Assembly: GCF_000359605.1 (NCBI RefSeq)
Contig: NZ_APML01000046.1
Location: 1-43,131 of the forward strand
Direction: 5' to 3'
Origin: Gracilibacillus halophilus YIM-C55.5
GTDB taxonomy: Bacteria > Bacillota > Bacilli > Bacillales > Amphibacillaceae
Length of the DNA stretch: 43,131 nt
The notes beneath the pieces were generated by a model. The model was not told the DNA's origin and made no database searches. It was given only the letters and a program-made list of their open reading frames with translations. Made by a program: the position numbers and the translations under genes. The stretch's first letter is position 1, and every line of letters begins with the position of its first letter. Shown here piece by piece: positions 42,371 to 43,131 of the stretch.

Positions 42371-42411
42371 TTAGCAACACTTAAGCTTTCATTATGCTTG
42401 GGTGTTGCTAA
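42371..42411 (+). other. Hairpin in the tRNA-Gln to tRNA-Lys spacer
   Basis: TTAGCAACAC (42371-42380) pairs with GTGTTGCTAA (42402-42411), with an inner AAGC/GCTT. No T tract follows, so it may be a processing signal or weak terminator in the unusually long 175-bp spacer. Confidence 0.5.
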
Positions 42412-42494
42412 AGACCTCATTAAGAAGTTTTGAAGAACATTCCCTTTACGCAAATATATTAATAACTTTTGTTATGCCAAATGATTTTTATTAA

Positions 42495-42567
42495 GAGCCA
42501 TTAGCTCAGATGGCAGAGCATCTGACTTTTAATCAGAGGGTCGGAGGTTCGAATCCTCCATGGCTCA
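42495..42567 (+). tRNA. tRNA-Lys (UUU)
   Basis: Acceptor GAGCCAT/ATGGCTC, anticodon TTT, discriminator A, no encoded CCA. Confidence 0.97.
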
Positions 42568-42615
42568 TCGATAATTTGTTTGTTTTTCAATCCTTTATAA
42601 TACCTATAAGTATAT

Positions 42616-42699
<84 letters not shown>

Positions 42700-42719
42700 T
42701 TGAAAAATTAAAATAATTA

Positions 42720-42748
42720 TTGACATAGTCAAACGCACGTGTTATATT
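42720..42748 (+). promoter_or_regulatory. Strong internal promoter for tRNA-Arg to rRNA
   Basis: TTGACA (42720-42725), 17 bases, TATATT (42743-42748), 20 bases before tRNA-Arg. It separates the first seven tRNAs from the last four and the presumed rRNA genes. Confidence 0.85.
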
Positions 42749-42768
42749 AATTATTGTCGCTTTATTGA

Positions 42769-42845
42769 GCGCCCGTAGCTCAATTGGATAGAGCGTTTGA
42801 CTACGGATCAAAAGGTTAGGGGTTCGACTCCTCTCGGGCGCGCCA
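42769..42845 (+). tRNA. tRNA-Arg (ACG)
   Basis: Acceptor GCGCCCG/CGGGCGC, anticodon loop CTACGGA with ACG, encoded CCA. Confidence 0.97.
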
Positions 42846-42849
42846 TCTC

Positions 42850-42926
42850 CGGGAAGTAGCTCAGTTTGGTAGAGCACTTGGTTTGGGACCAAGGGGTCGT
42901 AGGTTCAAATCCTGTCTTCCCGACCA
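42850..42926 (+). tRNA. tRNA-Pro (UGG)
   Basis: Acceptor CGGGAAG/CTTCCCG, anticodon TGG in a TTTGGGA loop, encoded CCA. Confidence 0.97.
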
Positions 42927-42945
42927 TCGAAATCTTAATAAACAT

Positions 42946-43019
42946 GCGGGTGTAGTTTAGTGGTAAAACCTCAGCCTTCCAAGCTGATGTCGTGGGTTCG
43001 ATTCCCATCACCCGCTCCA
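42946..43019 (+). tRNA. tRNA-Gly (UCC)
   Basis: Acceptor GCGGGTG/CACCCGC, anticodon TCC in a CTTCCAA loop, encoded CCA. Confidence 0.97.
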
Positions 43020-43027
43020 TACGAAAT

Positions 43028-43104
43028 GGGCCTGTAGCTCAGTCGGTCAGAGCGCACGCCTGATAAGCGTGAGGTCGGTGGTTCAAGTCCACTCAGGCCC
43101 ACCA
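43028..43104 (+). tRNA. tRNA-Ile (GAU)
   Basis: Acceptor GGGCCTG/CAGGCCC, anticodon GAT, encoded CCA. Confidence 0.97.
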
Positions 43105-43131
43105 TTTACGAATTTGATCTTTGAAAACTGA
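43105..43131 (+). other. Probable rRNA operon leader at the window edge
   Basis: TTTGATCTTTGAAAACTGA is the conserved sequence found just before 16S (and in the spacer before 23S) rRNA in Bacillaceae. The rRNA gene itself lies beyond the window. Confidence 0.6.

Overview
The window comes from a low-GC, Gram-positive, spore-forming member of the Bacillaceae. Three things point there: a complete RsbR-S-T-U-V-W/SigB/RsbX stress module with RsbR phospho-threonines at the Bacillus subtilis positions; sporulation genes (cmpA, a YdcC-like lipoprotein, a YppG-like protein); and gene order from cshA to ydcK and the following tRNAs that closely follows the B. subtilis ydbR-ydcK-trnS region. The genus cannot be fixed from sequence alone; a salt- or alkali-tolerant relative (Gracilibacillus/Virgibacillus-like) is a guess. 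No transposase, integrase, phage gene or CRISPR array was seen.

Layout. 1-1031: a NERD-domain gene (minus) beside a short repeat array. 1112-4956: the riboflavin operon ribD-ribE-ribBA-ribH behind an FMN riboswitch with its own terminator. 4938-5426: glutathione peroxidase. 5694-9490: a conspicuously AT-rich minus-strand island with four genes in this order of transcription: a small secreted/anchored peptide precursor, an SdpA/DUF5819-like protein, an SdpB-like HTTM protein fused to a DCC thiol-redox domain, and a membrane-anchored beta-lactamase-fold serine hydrolase. 9602-13047: trhO, a beta-hydroxyacid dehydrogenase and the protease htrB (minus), divergent from cssRS. 15374-25559: typA, a DUF1232 protein, a CapA-like lipoprotein, the undecaprenyl-phosphate carrier PopT, thioredoxin YdbP, an Ecs/Yth-like ABC exporter, a MarR regulator, a cysteine-less glutaredoxin-like protein, a YppG-like protein, a carboxylesterase and an EamA transporter. 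25903-33597: cshA, rhomboid, acpS, nnr, ydcC, alr and the ndoAI-ndoA toxin-antitoxin pair. 33808-38741: the sigma-B operon. 38818-41682: tex, cmpA (antisense, 49 aa) and a SprT-like gene. 41899-43104: eleven tRNA genes (Asn-Ser-Glu-Asp-Gln-Lys-Leu-Arg-Pro-Gly-Ile) leading into what looks like the leader of an rRNA operon at the window edge.

Main candidate for something undescribed: the 5.7-9.5 kb island. It has the logic of the B. subtilis sporulation-delaying-protein (SDP) cannibalism system (short secreted precursor plus SdpA- and SdpB-like maturation proteins), but its peptide has no cysteine, its SdpB-like protein carries an extra CxxC redox domain, no SdpI/SdpR immunity pair is present, and a penicillin-recognising-fold hydrolase takes the last position. 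A near-perfect 34-bp duplication gives the peptide gene two consecutive sigma-A-type promoters, and a perfect 19-bp hairpin directly after the peptide stop codon would make far more peptide mRNA than maturation mRNA.

Two unusual intergenic repeat families occur: a 52-bp-period array whose junctions form covarying hairpins (positions 2-98 and 31396-31596), and an unrelated 51-bp-period array (20107-20318). Data quality warning: five conserved genes (trhO, htrB, cshA, nnr, tex) each carry exactly one missing base in a short homopolymer. Restoring one base gives full family-length proteins, so systematic base-loss errors are more likely than true pseudogenes.
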